A stretch of DNA of 64,000 nt from Pseudoneurospora amorphoporcata (lineage: Eukaryota > Ascomycota > Sordariomycetes > Sordariales > Sordariaceae), in NCBI GenBank assembly GCA_033297205.1, contig MU859259.1, positions 1 through 64,000 of the forward strand. The letters are read 5' to 3'. The translations under genes were made by a program, and so were the position numbers. Shown here piece by piece: positions 53,501 to 64,000 of this stretch. The notes beneath the pieces are model-generated. The model did no database searches. It was given only the letters and a program-made list of their open reading frames with translations, and had not been told where the DNA came from. The first letter of the stretch is position 1. Each line of letters opens with the position of its first letter.

Positions 53501-54535
53501 TCGAAGTAGAACCTATTGAAACTACACCTGCAGCCTTCTACGCTTGCGTCCGAACGAACTTGGACGGCACGGGCTCCAGCGGAATAAACCATCTGATTGG
53601 CGGTGGTTTAAAGGTAAAGGAAAGAATTCTCGCTATAACATTTTCCCAATTTCTTATCTCATCTTCAAAAATAAGTCGGTATCTATTTCATCGACGCTAT
53701 CTCTTCGGTCCTCGACGAAAGGTATATAGAGAATGTCGAGGGTAGGAATATTAGTACAAGTCGCGCTCCTCCCCCTCACGAGTGGACTTAACGCAACTAA
53801 CGACCTCGCGCTATTACCCTTTTCCCCTACTAATAGCGAGAACCCAAGCGCCAACTCTATCGCACATACTAACCAACGTGCCAAAAGCTTCACGGACACT
53901 GAATGGATAGTTCCCCGCGAATACCCAACGTCCCTTTTCAACGTTATATACGGTTGAGACTACCCAGGCCTACCAAGCTAGCTAGCACCGCGCATCTATC
54001 AAGTAGACGACATTCGGGACAGCAGCGCCCACGGGAGAGGCCTTTCGCAGGTGCGAATTTCTGTGAACAGGCTAGAATGACTGTGTGTATTTCTATGGAG
54101 AGAGAAAGAGAGAAGCGGCTAATCTGGAGGGCTGAAAAGTAAGGCACGAGAGGGAGAGGCCGCCAGGGCCGTGCACGAATGGCGCTGGCACAGAGGCCAC
54201 GTGACCACCCTCACAACAATTTCTCTGATGTAGAGGAAGGTGCGAACCTTGTTGAAATAATCCCAGATTGATGGATTCTGGGGCTTGGTAAAGTCCGGGG
54301 TCCTGTTGCTGTTGGTTGTTCCTGCTGTTGGCGCGCTGGCCGTTGTTCCCTTGGTTGGGTGGGTGCCGTTATTGCCACGGTTGACTCTTTAGTGAAGGGG
54401 AAAGAGTGGTCGCCTTGTTGCGTCACTGACATGGACGGAACTACGGAAGTTACGACCCTTTTCAGCATGAGCTCTTTCCCTTCAGTGCCAGATGCCCAGA
54501 TCCGGCCAGTCCCTGAGGCAGAATCTCGCGGGATC
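53501..54535. other. Accessory region, no gene supported
   Basis: Short ORFs without motifs. The minus-strand ORF 54211-54729 is the shadow of a more natural plus-strand frame that begins near 54520. Confidence 0.4.
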
Positions 54536-55014
54536 CAGTCGGAGAAAGGGAAGACTGGACTCCCGGAGACATCGCCCAAGGCTCTCCGACCTTGACCAAC
54601 GATGACATTAATAAGAGTGCGTTTTTCAATTTCCTCGACTTCGAAGACCAACTGAGGCTCACGAAGATTCTGACCAAAGCGGCGACTTTTACCGATAAAG
54701 GGATCTCGCAGACCGAATATGCCAAGCAAGCGCTATACATCAGGAACGCCAAAGACCTGGCGGGCGCCGAAGTCTTTACGACGGCTATCGATAGCCTTGT
54801 AAAGAATCGGGATATTTATACTATCCAAGCTACCCAAATCGCCTATCAGATTGTGGTCGACAAAGTAGGCTATACAAGCTGGATGATAGACATCTAGTCC
54901 AAATCCCTTAACGCTATGCTCGACAAGCGCCCCGAGAGGGTCTACCCCGCCAACTTGGGAACAGGATGGGCGGAGTGGGACGACGGATCCCACGCAGAGC
55001 AGCCAGGGCCGTAG
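54520..55014 (+). pseudogene. Relic of an unknown gene with the ERVY-GT-WAEWD module, copy B
   Basis: A plus-strand frame from about 54520, with a TGA just upstream, encodes DWTPGDIAQGSPTLTNDD, then FFNFLDFEDQLRLTKILTKA, TDKGISQTEYAKQALYI and AYQIVVDKVGYTSWMIDI. A TAG at 54895-54897 interrupts it, and the same frame goes on with NAMLDKRPERVYPANLGTGW and AEWDDGSH to a stop at 55012-55014. The last part matches copy A at 51898-52170. The upstream TGA and internal TAG could both come from C-to-T change. From the ATG at 54592 the intact part is 101 aa. Confidence 0.45.
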
Positions 55015-55939
55015 GTATGTAAGATGCAGAATATTGTGGTCACTAAGATGGAATAGACTTGTGATGATGGAAAAGAACTGACTCCTTGCACAGTTGGTCC
55101 TGCAAGATTTGGAAGGCTTCTACTTCTGACTTGGTGGGGGTGAAAGTGACGGTTCGAGTGAAACGTTGAGGTAATGTACCTCTAGTGTAGTAGTGATGGT
55201 GCGATTTTCACGGGAGTGGCGCTCCTAAGCGAAGCTGAAGCCGTTGGCTCGGTATCGCACTCATCGCAAGATTCCCCCCAATGACGGACTTTGCGAGTTT
55301 TTTGCGGTCGCAACTCGCAAACCACGCAAATTTGGCTGCCTGGCCCGAAAACTGACCAACCATTGTCCAGTACCTAGAGGTAGGTACATGTATCTTGTTA
55401 CGTCTATCCCAGCTCGAGCCCAGGTTGTCTCTGCGCTGGAGTTTCATTGGCCTGAGTACCGCTTGTGTGCTGGGCCACCACGCTGGGGCTCAATCGGCAA
55501 GGTGAAGTGGCTTGCTGCTACCGTGCTGATAACGTAGAGACTAGTAGACAAACGACCGGAGATTGGCGAGAACCTCATTATAGACGGGACTTGTAGACTT
55601 GCAGTCGATCGCGAGGAGCGTTGGGATGCACGACTCTGCTGGAGTGCTTGTAGAGTGGAGGTGACTGGAGGCAGCCAGATGTACCGAACTCGAAGGTGGG
55701 GAGATAAAACCTTGGAAGTGTAGGTGAGTGTTTGTTGGTCATGATATATTAATGTATTGTCGACTCTTTGCTGTATATGAGCTCTAGTCTTCTTATCTCC
55801 ACTTTCATCCCATTTTTTGCTTCCCTGGTATTATACGCCTAATTCACCCAGGTTGTTCTTGATACTCCGTCGATTCTCAAAGCACTTCGATTCATTACCT
55901 AGCCATTCATCCTTTGCGCCAAATTCAAATTCTACAGCC
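55015..55939. other. Intergenic, no gene recognised
   Basis: Promoter side of the first membrane-protein paralogue; weak ORFs only (55208-55447, 55244-55537). Confidence 0.45.
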
Positions 55940-56502
55940 ATGATTTCCACAAGCGACCTCCACCTTCTCGGGTGCCATTTCGAGCAATACCCCGTCTACC
56001 AGCCGCGAAACTTGATGACTTCCAAGGACCACCAAGAAGAAACAAAATCCCAATCAAACTTGGGAGTCTTCCATCTCCCAATCATCAGCTTCGGTTTTGT
56101 CTTTGTGTTTCTAGGCATAACATGTCAGTCTCCAACCACCTCACACCACCAGAATTCCAACAGAACCTTGATACTAACCAACACAGCTTCCATGCAAAAG
56201 GCACAATAGCTTCCATCGGCATCTTCTACCTCCTCACCCACACCCATCACACACTACAATACCAAGATATAGACATTTCCACTTGGTCTTCTCGCTTTGC
56301 CTCTTTGACGCAAAACAAGTCGATGGCTGATTCGTTGATGGGGTTTGCGTTTGTTGAGGCCTTGGCAAGGAAAGACTTTGTCGGCAAGTGGAGGAACGCA
56401 CTATCCGAGTTGGACTTGAAGAAGTTGGAGGTGCAGGCGATGCCGATTGAGAGTGCGGTGTTGGGGTTGGAGGATTGGGTTTATAATGTTGCTAGGCTTT
56501 GA
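55940..56502 (+). CDS. Short paralogue A of a fungal membrane-protein family
   Basis: Exons 55940-56123 and 56210-56502, 158 aa; 86-bp intron with GTCAGT donor, TACTAAC branch and ATAG acceptor (a nearer CACAG acceptor would meet a stop). Start context GCCATGATT. A polar N-terminus leads to one hydrophobic segment (LPIISFGFVFVFLGI) that crosses the splice junction, then THTHHTLQYQDID, then SLMGFAFVEALARK. It stops soon after AMPIESAVLG. The order matches the start of the full-length protein at 59480 (hydrophobic span, LTHH, SLMGVAFAEA, GMPV), and the intron lies at the same point and phase. It ends where the others begin their second membrane part, so it is probably a truncated duplicate; the frame is intact. 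Confidence 0.5.
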
Positions 56503-57589
56503 TGCAAAAAGCTGTCTGTCGATGCCCGTGTGGAGTTTGAAAGGCGAAGGATGGAAATGGTTTTACACGGAGGCCTCATTCTTTCAGCGTTCTTTTTGGG
56601 GCTTTCTTTTTCCTTGGTCAGTTTGTTCGGTTGTACATACCTTACCTTATTGCCGATGTCGGATGCACGGTTCTGACTCTGTTGGTCATTCTTTCCTTTA
56701 TCATTAGACGTACGTCTAGCGTTGAGCCGCAATACGCTCCTTCTGTTTCGAAAGTCTTCAGTTTTTTCTCAACCCCACATGGAAAGTTATTGCTCTTTCC
56801 TTCCCTTTCCCCAATGAGATTCTCTCGCTCTTGTGGCTCTCTGCTCAAGAATTTTTCTTCCTTTAGCCAACATTAGTTCATGTTCGTTCCCCAACAGATG
56901 CCCTATTTCAACATCTTTTCCCTCCGCTTATGAATTAATCGGCCCAATACGATATTGCCCCCTAATCACGCGTATAGGCATCCAGTACTTGTCCCAGCAG
57001 GTTGCTTATCCCCGAGCGGCGTTTCCATGTCAACTGGTTCCAAACAAGTGCTTACGGCGTAGCTGGACCGTTCCTTGAACGACACTGCTGACCACCGAGC
57101 CACCCTCTTGGAAGCGATCACCAGGTTACAACAGCCTGCCCTAGGTACCATTAACCGACAAGCGCTGCCTACAAACTGTTGCCGCGCTCTAAAACCGAAT
57201 GCGAATTGATTCAAGCCTTCATGACCGCGGGTGTGGCGCTCGTGATGGTGCTGGACCATTGGCTTGGTCCCCAATGGCGGGTTTGGCGATCCAACCTTAT
57301 CAACCGGCTAACCAACTCTAGTATCTCTACCGCCTTTAGGACCGAGCTGGAGAGTGGTGGCTTGCAGGTGCTGAACGCGAACCAACAACGTCGAAGATGG
57401 ATATTGGTGGGCACCTCGAACGCGAAGACCGGTGTGTTGCTGGTGGGGAGGAAGATGAGCTGAGGTTTGGAAGTCGATGTTCATATCATGATCATGTCCC
57501 CTACTACTCTCCTCTATCTAAGCTGACCGTTCTCTGGAATCTCCTATCTCCAGTCATCCAATCCTTCGTTGTTCCCATCAACCCCCGAA
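56503..57589. other. Gap between paralogues A and B
   Basis: A plus-strand ORF at 57179-57463 (94 aa; hydrophobic TAGVALVMVLDHWLG, then WRSNLINRLTNSS and a QQRRRWILVG segment) may be a fragment of a further protein, but I cannot tie it to the array. The rest shows nothing. Confidence 0.35.
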
Positions 57590-58358
57590 ATGATTGGCTC
57601 CCCACGCGAACTTGGCCAGTCCGGCTACAATATCCAACAACATAAATCTACCGACTCGGTGAAAGAAGCCACAAAGGAGGAGACGGCAGAGCTTTGCAAA
57701 GACCGCGCAGAATCCCAATGGCAACCGGGCTTCTTCCCAAGGTTTCCCCTCATTGGGTTTGCTTCTCTAGTCTTGTGCATTGGCTGTAAGTTCACGTCTA
57801 ATGCGGACACCTGAACAAGATCTTCGACTAACAAGATGTTCGGGCACAGGAGCAGCTACTGGGATCCTCCGCATGACGCATCACGAGAAAATTCAGGACT
57901 TCTCTGGCAAGATGAGGCCCGAAGTGCTCTTATCATACACCACTACCATTGCCAATTCCTCGATGGGCTTTGCCTACGCCGAAGCAGCGGTGATAGGCTT
58001 CTGGAACAACGCACTAGAAGCGATGCCGGTCAGTCCCCTAGCTTGGGTATTGCAAGACTACGTCGACAATAACTTACAACGACGATAGGCGAGCAATCTT
58101 CACTACTACTGGGCCGGCTCTTCTAGTCCCCTGGGGGCTATCCGGTCCATTTCTTTGTACATATACCTCTTCAACGTACTTGTCCCGGTCATCTTTTTTC
58201 ATCCCTTTCTCGACCTTCTCCGGCTCAGCCGCCGTGCATACAATTCAATGCTGGTTTATTTATTAGTTTGGTTCTTCGGGCAAGTGTTGAACAGGGGAGA
58301 TTTGGAGCTCTCATTGGCCTTTAAAAAGAGAAACTGGCCTCCGTTTGAAGTATCATAG
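57590..58358 (+). CDS. Short paralogue B of a fungal membrane-protein family
   Basis: Proposed exons 57590-57785, 57856-58028 and 58089-58358, about 212 aa. Intron 1 (70 bp, GTAAGT, GAGCAG acceptor; the earlier CACAG would give a stop) lies at the same place and phase as in paralogues A and C. Intron 2 (60 bp, GTCAGT to GATAG) is supported because it brings MPASNLHYYWAGSSSPLGAI into frame, matching MPVSNLHYVWSSSSSVVGAL of C. The N-terminal part has KSTDSVKEATKEETAELCKD, a membrane span FPLIGFASLVLCIG, THHEKIQDFSGKMRPEVLLS, and SSMGFAYAEAAVIGFW. After this the sequence leaves the C pattern (a different hydrophobic stretch, YLFNVLVPVIFF) and ends. The large extracellular loop and last span of C are missing, so it is truncated or rearranged. 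Confidence 0.5.
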
Positions 58359-59479
58359 GACAATGGCAAGGGTTAAAAACGCCACAAAAGCCTCTTATAC
58401 CTCTTTCCGTCTTCATTCAAGGCCTCCAAGACAGAAAGATATAAGAGAGCAGTCCCTTCTACAGCACCCCTCCGTTCGAAGCCTGACTTCTTTTCTACTT
58501 TTAGTAGTTCAAGAGTGGAACTGGGCGTTTTTTATACTAGACTAACAAATAAACCAGGGTTAGATTGTACACATCTAATACACCACTCTACCACTTGCAT
58601 TCTAGTCGACCTATTGGAGACGGCCGAACATGGAACGCTCCAGCTGCGCCATAGCCATTTGCTCGACGAATGAGAACGGCAACCATACCACCCTCACGGT
58701 CATAAAAGTGGTGCAACCCGCCTTACGACCAACAAAAAGCTTCGGAGCCGTTTCCCCAGGAGTGTATCCTGGGGTCTTGACGTCCTCGACGTTCTAGAAC
58801 ATTAAACGTCCTGGAGGAAAGTAACGAGCTCCACCGCCAGTCAATAGTTTGATCGGCTACCGGGAAGGCACTTGTGGGTTCTAATCTTAAATTCTCCGCT
58901 GGTTCGGGAGCTAGGTACTCCCCTGTCATGGTGCCATTCAAACGAGCCTAATTGAGTCTGGACTCACTCGGGACTCAACTTTGGTGTTCCTCGTGGTTTT
59001 GGTGCTTGAGGGTCCAGGTAATAAATGGGAGAGAGCAACGCTCAGTTGTGGCGTCCATGGTGAAAGCTGAACCGCTAGCTCGGTTCCTTCCACGGACTTA
59101 ACTGGCCTATCACGAGCTAGCCGACGGTTGTAGAGCTGTTCACCGCGTTGGGTTTTGGCCTTTTGGTGGCTTGCAGTTATTGATTGCCGTTGATGGGTAA
59201 TGCTTGAGACATTGGTTGCATTCCGAAGCGGTGGCATGGTACCTGCTTGCTAGCTTCGAATCCTTTGTTGGCTGGAAGGGAAGCTGAGATTTTGAGGTGA
59301 GTGCCGACCGTCGAAGTCCATGCTATATATCTTTCCAAGGGCCCTGCAAGCACCCGCTCACTTTCACTGTTCTTTCCCTTGTGCTGTTCGATTGCTTCCT
59401 TAAGGCCACTCCGGAAATATCCTACACCTGCTGCCATTCGTCTGTTGCGGTTATCAGTCCGGAGCGACAATCAGAAGCC
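58359..59479. other. Gap between paralogues B and C
   Basis: Tail of B and leader of C; a CT-rich stretch lies near 59345-59410. No other gene recognised. Confidence 0.45.
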
Positions 59480-61853
59480 ATGGGATTTCCAGACGAGAAC
59501 GACCATGACGTCCAAGAAGTACCTTCCACCAGCGCCAACTCACTGAAGGATATCTCAAAGACGGAAACAAACCAAGTCACAAAGGATGAAGATGTCAAGC
59601 CTTCTCCACCTTCATGGAAGCCCGGCGCCCTCAGACAGTTTCCCGTCTATGGCATCCTGCCCTTGTTGTTGAGCATAGTTTGTGCGTGGCTATACCTCCA
59701 ATCTTCCACACCTTTCCACCCCCACCACTCCCACAGTTCAAACCCCTATCCGTCAACCAGACCACTGCTGCTCACAGCCAGCTAACACCTCCTCTCTCCC
59801 ACCACAGGCACAGGCATAGCAATCCTCATTGTCCGCCTCACCCACCACAAAGACATCGAGCAATGGTCCGGCCGCAAAGCGCCGCAAGTGCTGCTTTCGT
59901 ACACGACTACGGTCGCCAACTCCCTCATGGGCGTGGCGTTTGCGGAGGCGGCGGTGATTACCTTTTGGAGAGGAGCGGTGGGCGGGATGCCAGTTAGTAA
60001 CTTGCATTATGTGTGGTCGAGCTCGAGCAGTGTTGTGGGCGCTTTGAATAGTTTGTGGAGGAGGAGGGCGGTGGGGGTTAGTTTGGTGTCTATTCTCGTG
60101 GCCATCTCGACCCTTATTCGCGGGCCCCTGATGCAAAGAGCCATATTTGTGGAATTGGTCGACCTCGAAGTCTTGGACACGATCAAGGTTCCAGTCATGG
60201 CGGACATGAGCAATGAATGGGGCGGCATGATGACCGGGCAGTCGTTGACGGACCTCCGGTTTGCGCCCGGCTTCGCGGACGCGGTTGCCAACTATCAGTC
60301 TCAGTCCCCCATGTCAATCCTCGGGGCGAATTGTACTAATTGCGAGCTGAACGTGGTCGTAAGTTTACCCTTTTACCTACCTATCTACCTACTACCTCTA
60401 CCCACACGCCAAGTAACATGAAAGTTTGGTTGGTACTGACACAGTTCACACCCAACAGGCCTTCGGATTCCAAGTGAACTGCACAGCCACCAACATCCCG
60501 TACAATCTCACCGGCAGCTTCGAAGCCATTATGAACCAAACGCTCAAGGAAACCATGTTCGACTCCAAAGTCGGCATTGTCGAGGAATCCGCGAGAGGGA
60601 GTCTCCTGAACATCAGCGTGGTGCGCAAAGTCGACGTCGGATACGAAGGCAACTTGGAGCACAAGGTGTGCCTGCTTGCTCCCTCTTTGCTGAACTACAG
60701 CATGGCTCTGGATGGCAACATCTTGAGCTTCAAGTCCGAAAACTGGTATGACGTCGCGGCTGTGGAGGACCCTCTTAACCTGCCGCCGGTGGACTCGTTC
60801 GTTAAGCCGATGTGAGTTTTCCCTATCCCTGCCACTGTCCTTCTTGTTCCCATGGTCGCTTGCTCGCTTGGTCCCTACGGCCCTACCTCTACCCTTAACT
60901 CCCCCCCCCTCCTAATCCCATAGACCCTATCCAAATCCAAATTGAACTAACCCACCCACCTCTCCCACAACAGCAACATGACTCTCGCCTACCGCACCGG
61001 CCTCGGCAGCACCATCCCCGCCCTCCGCGCCATCGGCTCCCTCCTCTTCGACTCCACCTCCAACGTCTCCCACGGCGGCGCCGTAGGCTGGACCACCTCC
61101 AACTCCGGCCTTCTCTCCAACCTCTTCTACACGGCCGCCACGTCCGCCTTGCGCCGCAGCTCCGATCCCAAAGATTACTCCTTCGACGACCCCATGCAGG
61201 ACATCATCAACACGTACCGGGACATGGCCTTCCGCATGTCCTTGCAGGCGGCTACCGAAGAGAACGAAGGGCTGTCGGACAAAGATGTCAAGGTGTTCCA
61301 GGAGGTCGGGTACACAAGCCATACTAGCATGGCGAGGTACGCGATGGATAAAGCTGCGTTGGCGGTCGCGGTGGTGATCAGTTTACTTGGGCCGGTGGCT
61401 ACCCTCGTGCTGTTCTGGGGGTGGTGGAAGTTGGGGAGGAGGTTCACGATGAGTCCTTTGGAGATGATCAATGCTGTGTTGGCGGCGCCTGTGGAGGAGG
61501 AGTTGTTTGGTGGTGAGGATGATGATGAGGATGATGAAAGACAAGATAGAAGACAGCAGGGAGAGTCACGTTCGGCCGCGGCGAACAGGAACCGGAATCG
61601 TCATGATCAGCTGGAGGTGACTAGAGTGTTGGCCGAGTGCACTGACAAGGGGGATGCGTCGGGAGCGGATTTGGCGAATCACATTAGGCAGAAGAAGAAG
61701 GGGGAGGAGCCGGTGCTGAAGTATGGGGTTGATGGAAGGGGAAAGCTGTCGATGCAGGTTGTGGGCGGCGGTGGTGGTGGTATGAGGCGGAGAAGGGAGA
61801 AAGAGGGGGGCTTTGTTTCGGGGTTGGTGGATGTTTTGTTGAATGATGCGTGA
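59480..61853 (+). CDS. Full-length paralogue C, fungal multi-span membrane protein
   Basis: Exons 59480-59681, 59808-60358, 60459-60811 and 60974-61853, about 661 aa. Introns are 126, 100 and 162 bp (GTGCGT, GTAAGT, GTGAGT donors; AG acceptors) with consistent phases. A polar N-terminus is followed by span 1 (FPVYGILPLLLSIVC), LTHHKDIEQW, span 2 around SLMGVAFAEAAVITFW, PVSNLHYVWSSSSSVVGA, and span 3 (VSLVSILVAISTLI) with GPLMQRA. A large, probably extracellular loop has NCTNCELNVV, GFQVNCTATNIPYN and many N-glycosylation sequons. Near the end is span 4 (AVVISLLGPVATLVLFWGWW) and a cytosolic acidic/Gly-rich tail. The layout, with CxxC then GF...C, is that of a large uncharacterised fungal membrane family (similar to those labelled DUF3176; label from memory, unsure). 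Function unknown. Confidence 0.72.
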
Positions 61854-62320
61854 AGGGGTGCCGGTGGTTGAGAAAGGAACTGGAAAGTGTTGCATGAGAT
61901 GTGACGCTAGGAAGGCTTCAGCGTAATTTGCGGTGAATGTGATGATGTAATAACTGCATTGCGCTGGCGCGCTTGGCTGCTGTACATCGACATCTTGGAA
62001 TAAAGTATCCTGCGGGGTAATAGGATCAATCTTTTGCGTATATCTAGATTTGACGCCTGATATCAAGCCATTATACACCGTCTTCACCAATACTGCGCAC
62101 CTCAAAAACCATCTGTCAATGTCATTCGAGTGGAGGACAACTTGGATCAACTAGCAACATCCGCAAACAGTGTTCGTAATTGGGCTCTCCATTCATCCTT
62201 TAAATTCAACGATTAGCCACTTTTCCGTGGGAAACTCCTACCCTCTTTGTCAGCTACCGCACCTAAGGTACCACCTGCTTCCAAACCTCCCCAACCACCA
62301 CCTTCCCTAAACCCCCGCCA
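61854..62320. other. Short convergent intergenic region
   Basis: 3' ends of the plus-strand gene C and the minus-strand gene at 62321; contains a CTAAGGTACC motif near 62262. Confidence 0.5.
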
Positions 62321-62578
62321 CTACTTCTTATCATTCTTAACCCACACCCTTCTAAACCGATCCCACACCCAAATCCGGTTGGCTCTACAAGACTTGCACG
62401 GAAGAGACGCAGAGCTGCGATAAACATTTAGTACCGCACCATCACCCGGCGGGGGCAAGCGGGCGACGCTGGGAGGCCATATCTGGGTGGTAGTGGAGTA
62501 GACGCTGCCTCTGGGGAGGGTGTGGCCGCAGAGAAAGGTGACGGTGACTTCGCGGGGGCGGAGGGCGTTTGTGGACAT
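62321..62578 (-). CDS. Small Cys/His protein, 85 aa
   Basis: Starts at 62578 (AAAAATGTCC), ends at 62321. A TATAAAAA box (62668-62675, minus strand) about 90 bp upstream supports the start. Sequence features: TVTFLCGHTLPRG early, then a neutral linker, then PCKSCRANRIW and a basic-aromatic end (VWDRFRRVWVKNDKK). The Cys-Gly-His plus Cys-x-x-Cys spacing suggests a single small zinc site. Many fungi have short proteins of this style with unknown function; the CGH head recalls the gene at 32547. Single exon. Confidence 0.6.
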   Translation of the reverse strand: MSTNALRPREVTVTFLCGHTLPRGSVYSTTTQIWPPSVARLPPPGDGAVLNVYRSSASLPCKSCRANRIWVWDRFRRVWVKNDKK

Positions 62579-62667
62579 TTTTGTTGACTAAGGTACCTAT
62601 GTTCAGTGGGGAAAAAAGGAGAGTGAGTGTGAGCAGAAAATACCAGGAGTGGAGATGGTTTTGGGGG

Positions 62668-62675
62668 TTTTTATA
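62668..62675 (-). promoter_or_regulatory. TATA box of the 85-aa gene
   Basis: Minus strand TATAAAAA about 90 bp before the ATG at 62578. Confidence 0.5.
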
Positions 62676-64000
62676 CAAGCCAAGGGGCAATCAACGATGG
62701 ATGGTGTCTGCGCGGCTTTGGTAACGAGGGTGGAAACTGTCAGAAGTCTAGGTACCTACTGGATGTTTCCTCTTTGTGATAACACAAGGGTAGGTAGACG
62801 AGGTTAAGATGGATGTAAATTGCTGTTGTATTGGTTGAAGAAGGAAAAGGAGAAAGGTTGGGAAAGGGCAGACGGAAGCCTTCCTTTTATACTTCCAGTT
62901 AGGTATGTACAAGACTGGAGGATACGTGTTTGGATTAATACCTTATACAATGCGGAGATATTGTTGATGCATGCGGTCAAGATTCAACAGGAATAGTGTA
63001 GTGACGCATTGTAGGCTGTTAAAGCGAGGAATGACTAACCTCACCGCTGCCAAACAGCTCTAGACATAGAGTGGCGTTTAGACTTTGGGATGAGATAATG
63101 TTAAAACTATGAAGGGTAAACTAAGGTACGGGTTTTAGATCTTGAATCGTCACGGTACCTCGACGCTCGAGACCTTTACTTGGGCTCTGCTGCCTCACGG
63201 GAATTCAAAAGTGTTAAGACGGGAGTTAAAAAGGGAATAAGGCTATGGAGAAGAAACAATTCAATACAGGCTCTTCCGCTATCAACCGCGGATAATAAGA
63301 CAATAAGCACATATCGGTATGGGAAGAAATAGAACATTGTCTAGGACAGTAATGGTATTTGCGCACTTCCATCTGCATGACCTTCACTTGTCAAAAGCAC
63401 CCATACGTACCTCTAAGTAAGGAAAGTTTGACGCACGCAAACCAGATAGTAAGAAAAGTAATCCATTCGTGCTACAGAGTAAGGCATATTATCAAGTTTG
63501 AAGTGGTTTAAAAGGATGAACACTAGCGGATTAACAAGAGACACACGCTTTAACGTTAATCATTTGCCTGTGATATATTTGATGTTAGTTAGTTGGATGC
63601 TGGTACCTTAACTCAACTCCGATATAGACTCCAACCGGGTACATCACGCGCCCAGTCAGCTGGGAATTTGCCATATGTCCTCCAATCCATAACTTGGACA
63701 CCACCGCAATAATGACCATATTAGGAAACATTTCTCGAAAAATCTCAACCGATCAAGTCAGCACTAGATTCAAGATATCACTCGAGATCCATTCGGTAGC
63801 CGTCTTCCGTGCTCAAGGTTCGAGGCTAGCTGGAAGAAGCTCTCACTGCCGTGCTCACCATGACAGCAAGGAGCGGATATTAACCTATCACCTCGGTATC
63901 TCCCATTTGATCGCTCCTCTAATCCAGTAATCAGTCACTCATCGAGATCACTGATCACACTATTGAAGCTATTCGCATCTCATCGCATTTTATCTTATCT
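62676..64000. other. Intergenic, no gene recognised
   Basis: Moderately AT-rich with GGTACC motifs near 62750, 63153 and 63603. The only sizeable ORF (63694-63930, +) has no features. Confidence 0.5.

Noticed and set aside
54211..54729. 172-aa minus-strand ORF
   Set aside because: The plus-strand frame in the same place reads as a more natural protein and continues into the module shared with 51898-52170.
1..64000. CRISPR arrays, rRNA genes, bacterial operons or secondary-metabolite cluster
   Set aside because: No spaced direct repeats, no rRNA-like sequence, introns throughout, and no polyketide synthase, peptide synthetase or terpene cyclase; the GMC and AKR genes are 18 kb apart with a transposon between.

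Overview
The window looks like nuclear DNA of a filamentous ascomycete, most likely a sordariomycete close to the Sordariales (inference, no search was run). The signs are short introns of about 45-160 bp with GTATGT/GTAAGT-type donors, CTAAC/CTGAC branch sites and AG acceptors; two HET-domain incompatibility-type genes; a TmpA-like membrane flavoprotein; a fungal Hsp30; and C-to-T/G-to-A decay of repeats that resembles RIP.

Layout. 0.5-4 kb: two small, distantly related unknown genes on the minus strand, the second carrying a solo LTR inside an intron. 4.9-7.4 kb: a two-exon HET-domain gene. 11.8-24.6 kb: the gene-richest part, with a TmpA-like membrane oxidoreductase, a small heat-shock protein, a His/Arg/Asp-rich unknown protein, a WW-domain protein and a four-exon secreted-type GMC oxidoreductase. 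25.35-31.26 kb: a complete but defective Ty3/gypsy chromovirus with two identical 299-bp LTRs and a 5-bp target duplication. 31.7-32.4 kb: a non-autonomous DNA element with long terminal inverted repeats. 32.5-41.9 kb: a Cys/His plus coiled-coil unknown gene, a possible 40-residue ORF, a three-exon HET gene with a stand-alone copy of its N-terminal module next to it, and an AKR7-like aldo-keto reductase. 47.6-49.5 kb: a Gln-rich protein behind a long pyrimidine-rich leader. 50.3-55.0 kb: an accessory stretch with a mutated tandem repeat and decayed gene pieces, including two divergent copies of one unknown module. 55.9-61.9 kb: three same-strand paralogues of a fungal membrane-protein family, two short and one full length. 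62.3 kb: a small Cys/His protein.

The genes do not form a metabolic cluster. Housekeeping or stress genes (TmpA-like, Hsp30, WW, GMC, AKR, Gln-rich) are scattered between accessory stretches where HET genes, transposons and truncated duplicates collect. The strongest observations are the solo LTR inside an intron, the identical-LTR element whose integrase core and RT-RNase H junction are deleted and whose chromodomain region is tandemly expanded, the long-TIR element with a tRNA-spaced A/B-box pair inside it, and repeated formation of 5'-truncated-style gene copies (HET stub, membrane-protein array).
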